Origin: Terriglobales bacterium
GTDB taxonomy: Bacteria; Acidobacteriota; Terriglobia; Terriglobales; Acidobacteriaceae
Direction of reading: 5' to 3'
Assembly (NCBI GenBank): GCA_035567895.1
Contig: DATMPC010000045.1
Span: 1 to 52,490 of the forward strand
DNA: 52,490 nucleotides
Part shown: positions 50,436 through 52,490 of the stretch, piece after piece
Layout of the letters: each line of letters opens with the position of its first letter
How positions within the stretch are numbered: position 1 is the stretch's first letter
Program-made: the position numbers and the translations under genes
The notes under the pieces: generated by a model
Database searches by the model: none
Seen by the model: the letters and a program-made list of their open reading frames with translations, nothing else
Told to the model about the DNA's origin: nothing

Positions 50436-50834
50436 TCAAGCGATACGACGCATGTCCCCGTGTGGTTCTGCGCTAAATAGAGGTGCCATTTGGCGCAGTA
50501 TGACCATCAGTTCTGAAGCCAGCCGACGTGCATGTTCTGTGCTGATCCCTCTTTCCTTAGCATGCACATACTTTGATTGAGCGCTGAGGAGCTTCGCGGT
50601 AATCCCGATTGGCAGGAAGTGCGTATTTTCCAGCAAGGAGGATATGTACGTGTCGTAAGCGAGCCGCAACGCATCCAGCGGCGCGATCTTGTCACTAGTA
50701 AGCAGTTGTGCCGCGGCAGTTGACTGTTCGCCGGCAAACGCAAGGGTGACCGCGGTATCCCAATCTTCAGAGCCCTTCATCAATTCGTCCTGCAGCAATT
50801 CGGGCAATGATGGCGTTTTCCCCGAAAGCTGCAT
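50436..50834 (-). CDS. Unrecognised helical protein, family X (copy 2)
   Basis: A 132-residue helical protein that I start at ATG 50834 (GGAGAAAGG upstream; the frame extends to 50873). MQLSGKTPSLPELLQDELMK precedes the shared core: SEDWDTAVTLAFAGEQSTAA, AQLLTSDKIAPLDALRLAYD, ISSLLENTHFLPIGITAKLL, HARRLASELMVILRQMAPLF. It follows the receiver-Cys gene by 16 bases and is surely co-transcribed with it. Copy 1 is likewise next to a receiver gene, which suggests the family works with receiver proteins (inference). Confidence 0.72.
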   Translation of the reverse strand: MQLSGKTPSLPELLQDELMKGSEDWDTAVTLAFAGEQSTAAAQLLTSDKIAPLDALRLAYDTYISSLLENTHFLPIGITAKLLSAQSKYVHAKERGISTEHARRLASELMVILRQMAPLFSAEPHGDMRRIA

Positions 50835-50850
50835 TGCCTTTCTCCACCGA

Positions 50851-51507
50851 CTAGGCGCCCGCTTTCCCGGCAAGGGAAGCCAGGGCCCGCGTTCCCTTTT
50901 TAGGAGATGCTACTGAAAGAGAAAAATCGATGATGTAGCGCACTTCATTAAGGCAGAAGATGCAAGGTGTTTGCATCACGGCAGCGTTCACTTCCGATGA
51001 AACGGTCAGCGGAAAGGATCGCAAACACTCCGTGCATGTCAGCACGATATAGGGTATTCCTCTGGAGTCTTTGCCGTTTCGAGGAACCCATATCGGAGCG
51101 GACTGCCGTGTGTGGGCGATAGTCCGCGAAGCGGAAGTTCGAAATAAGTCGGCGACGAGTTTCAGCAGAGTGCCTGGGGTGTCGGTACCCTTGGCGTAAA
51201 ACGCATCGGCAATTACCCCTCCGGGCACGGCATCGCCAGCCTCATAGGCGCCACTCATGGCGACAACCAGCATCTGCGGGAAGCGGCGGCGAATCACGGA
51301 GAGAAACTCGAATCCCGACATCTGCGGCATGTTCAGGTCTGAAATGACGAGTTCGGGCACTGTGCTCTTCATGTGCAAGAGCGCATCGAATCCATTCTCT
51401 GCGCTCGAGGCTTCGTATCCATTAGCGATCAGTAACATAGTCACTGTGGCGCGAATACTATGATCGTCATCGACGATCAGGACCTTTCTTTTGGGAGTGT
51501 TGGACAT
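50851..51507 (-). CDS. Response regulator with C-terminal four-Cys domain (copy 2)
   Basis: A 218-residue paralogue of the protein at 42170, with strong AAGGAGG before ATG 51507. The receiver has VLIVDDDHSIR, ISDLNMPQMSGFEF, VVAMSGAY and FYAKG, all conserved. The C-terminal domain has IPYIVLTCTECLRSFPLTVS and MQTPCIFCLNEVRYIIDFS. The two proteins agree in most positions over the full length, diverging after SVASPKK. There is no DNA-binding motif, so output must be through the Cys domain or a partner, perhaps family X just downstream. No histidine kinase is near. Confidence 0.9.
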   Translation of the reverse strand: MSNTPKRKVLIVDDDHSIRATVTMLLIANGYEASSAENGFDALLHMKSTVPELVISDLNMPQMSGFEFLSVIRRRFPQMLVVAMSGAYEAGDAVPGGVIADAFYAKGTDTPGTLLKLVADLFRTSASRTIAHTRQSAPIWVPRNGKDSRGIPYIVLTCTECLRSFPLTVSSEVNAAVMQTPCIFCLNEVRYIIDFSLSVASPKKGTRALASLAGKAGA

Positions 51508-51634
51508 AAGACCTCCTTACTACATTGCGAAACTACGTTGAAAACCGCGCGAACTTAAACCTTTCCACAGTGCCGGATACTCACCTTTAACGCCAAATAC
51601 GGCACCGGTAAACAGGCCTTGGCGTTCCTTCCAA

Positions 51635-51805
51635 TCACTGCTCTGCGCCGTCGTAGCCGTTGAGCCGGGGGAATCCTTTCTGGATGTCCGCCCACGCCAA
51701 TCGGTCTGCGTCTACTTCGCTCTTGCCGACGTAGCGATAGAAATCCAGCGCCCTCTCTCTCGCACGTTCTTCTTCCGTCGTGAGGTGCGCTAATGTTTTC
51801 TTCAT
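51635..51805 (-). CDS. Small FYRYVGKSE-family protein (copy 2)
   Basis: A 56-residue homologue of the protein at 44626: MKKTLAHLTTEEERARERAL, DFYRYVGKSEVDADRLAWAD, IQKGFPRLNGYDGAEQ. I start at ATG 51805 by alignment; the frame runs on to 51919 through bases that are also conserved upstream of copy 1, where the frame is closed. It lies 128 bases upstream of the receiver-Cys gene on the same strand. Function unknown. Confidence 0.75.
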   Translation of the reverse strand: MKKTLAHLTTEEERARERALDFYRYVGKSEVDADRLAWADIQKGFPRLNGYDGAEQ

Positions 51806-51973
51806 TGAACTACTATCTGAGCTCAACGGTTCCAATCTGGGCGGTCGCAGTAAGTGTGGTTCCGTATCCGGTGACCGCTGGGGCGTGATTCTTCGCTCTT
51901 GTTTGCGTTTCTTGAGCATCAGAGTAATTCCGCGTTCCGGTCGTGCTCCTCTTCTGTCTCCACGCCGATAGCT

Positions 51974-52490
51974 TCAAGGTAGACAAGTGCAACCGTTAAT
52001 GGTGTTGGTGTCTAACGTCACCGCTCCATTCCGGGCCAGGGCTCTACCGTCAAACTTTGCGCCGGTTGTGACTGCGATCGATGTTAGTGCCAGTATGTTT
52101 CCTGCAAAGACGGAATTCGTTCCCAGAGTGGCCGAACTGCCCACCTGCCAAAACACATTGCAAGCCTTGGCGCTGTTAGTGAGGACAACGTGGCTGCCGC
52201 TGCCTGTGATGAGCGTCGAGGATATTTGGAAGATGAACACAGCATCCGGATTGCCGTGAGCGTCAAGTGTGACGTCTCCCGTGATCCCAATTCCCGATGT
52301 GGATTTATAAACTCCCGGGCTGAGGGTTAGTCCACCCAGGTCTCCGGAGACGCTGGAAGCACCAGACCGTCCAGCAGCGTCGTTAAACGCAGTGATCAAG
52401 TCGGCCTGGGCTTGCGCCGCCACACCATCGGCTGCATGAGTAGTCCCGCTCACGAGTCCCGGCGGGAATCCAGTCACTGCGGTACCCGGA
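51974..52490 (-). CDS. DUF3494 (ice-binding-like) protein, 5' end outside window
   Basis: The visible 172 residues are the C-terminal part of a DUF3494 domain, the fold of many ice-binding proteins and of adhesins. Seen: PGTAVTGFPPGLVSGTTHAA, AAQAQADLITAFNDAAGRS, GGLTLSPGVYKSTSGIGITG, DVTLDAHGNPDAVFIFQIS, LTNSAKACNVFWQVGSSATL, ALTSIAVTTGAKFDGRALAR and a final DTNTINGCTCLP. The reading frame is open to the window edge, so the start is missing. Secretion is expected for the family. Whether it binds ice is not inferable. A copy of its 3' end lies at 50201. Confidence 0.9.
   Translation of the reverse strand, partial: PGTAVTGFPPGLVSGTTHAADGVAAQAQADLITAFNDAAGRSGASSVSGDLGGLTLSPGVYKSTSGIGITGDVTLDAHGNPDAVFIFQISSTLITGSGSHVVLTNSAKACNVFWQVGSSATLGTNSVFAGNILALTSIAVTTGAKFDGRALARNGAVTLDTNTINGCTCLP

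Noticed and set aside
1-52490. tRNA or rRNA genes, prophage or transposase genes
   Set aside because: None could be recognised on either strand by reading; tRNA scanning software would be decisive.

Overview
The window looks like a chromosomal segment of a soil-type Acidobacteriota, probably class Terriglobia (Koribacter or Acidobacteriaceae-like). This is inferred from gene content: a winged-helix/TolB beta-propeller fusion, a PIN/TRAM membrane protein, ECF sigma with zinc-finger anti-sigma, PilZ proteins with an extra Cys domain, AsmA and Skp-like envelope genes, and many small palindromic repeats in a moderately GC-rich background. No rRNA, tRNA, CRISPR array, prophage or transposase gene was seen.

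Layout. 1-9 kb: the 3' end of thiL, a secreted DUF711 protein, a DUF2846 protein, a GNAT acetyltransferase and a PIN/TRAM protein (minus strand), the housekeeping sigma factor rpoD with a clear terminator, and an ECF sigma/anti-sigma pair. 9-18 kb: comF and an HNH endonuclease, then a tightly coupled operon (DUF7544-like membrane protein, DUF4129, DUF4350, MoxR ATPase, DUF58) with overlapping stop/start codons, followed by divergent SpoIIM-like and RDD membrane genes whose proposed start codons share one CATG. 18-36 kb: mostly core and envelope genes: PilZ proteins, def, aroC, a DsbA-like oxidoreductase, a receiver-PilZ protein, fabD, a 905-residue AsmA-like protein, a TPR protein, an aldo/keto reductase, TonB, Skp/OmpH, a cold-shock protein, rpmE, and a dus gene with an unusual repetitive insertion.

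36-52 kb: accessory and regulatory. It holds an orphan ExbD-like gene whose 5' end lies in a dispersed repeat, the winged-helix/TolB fusion, a broken fragment of a second dus gene, and a run of signalling genes with internal paralogues: PAS-PAS-Crp and stand-alone Crp regulators, two receiver proteins with a C-terminal four-cysteine domain, two members of an unrecognised helical family, two members of a 56-58 residue small-protein family, and a degenerate receiver fused to an RsbRD_N-like domain. SYLF and lmo0937-type stress proteins sit among them. The last gene is a DUF3494 (ice-binding-like) protein cut by the window edge; a copy of its 3' end lies 1.8 kb upstream, so one regulator cassette is flanked by direct repeats.

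The strongest candidates for something undescribed are: (1) the Crp/receiver-Cys region at 40-52 kb, with three 48-bp-phased TGTCA-N4-TGACA palindromes in front of the receiver gene; (2) the paired paralogues of that region (receiver-Cys, helical protein, FYRYVGKSE small protein); (3) the heptad-repeat insertion inside Dus; and (4) several dispersed palindromic elements. All functional proposals for these are inference from sequence reading only.
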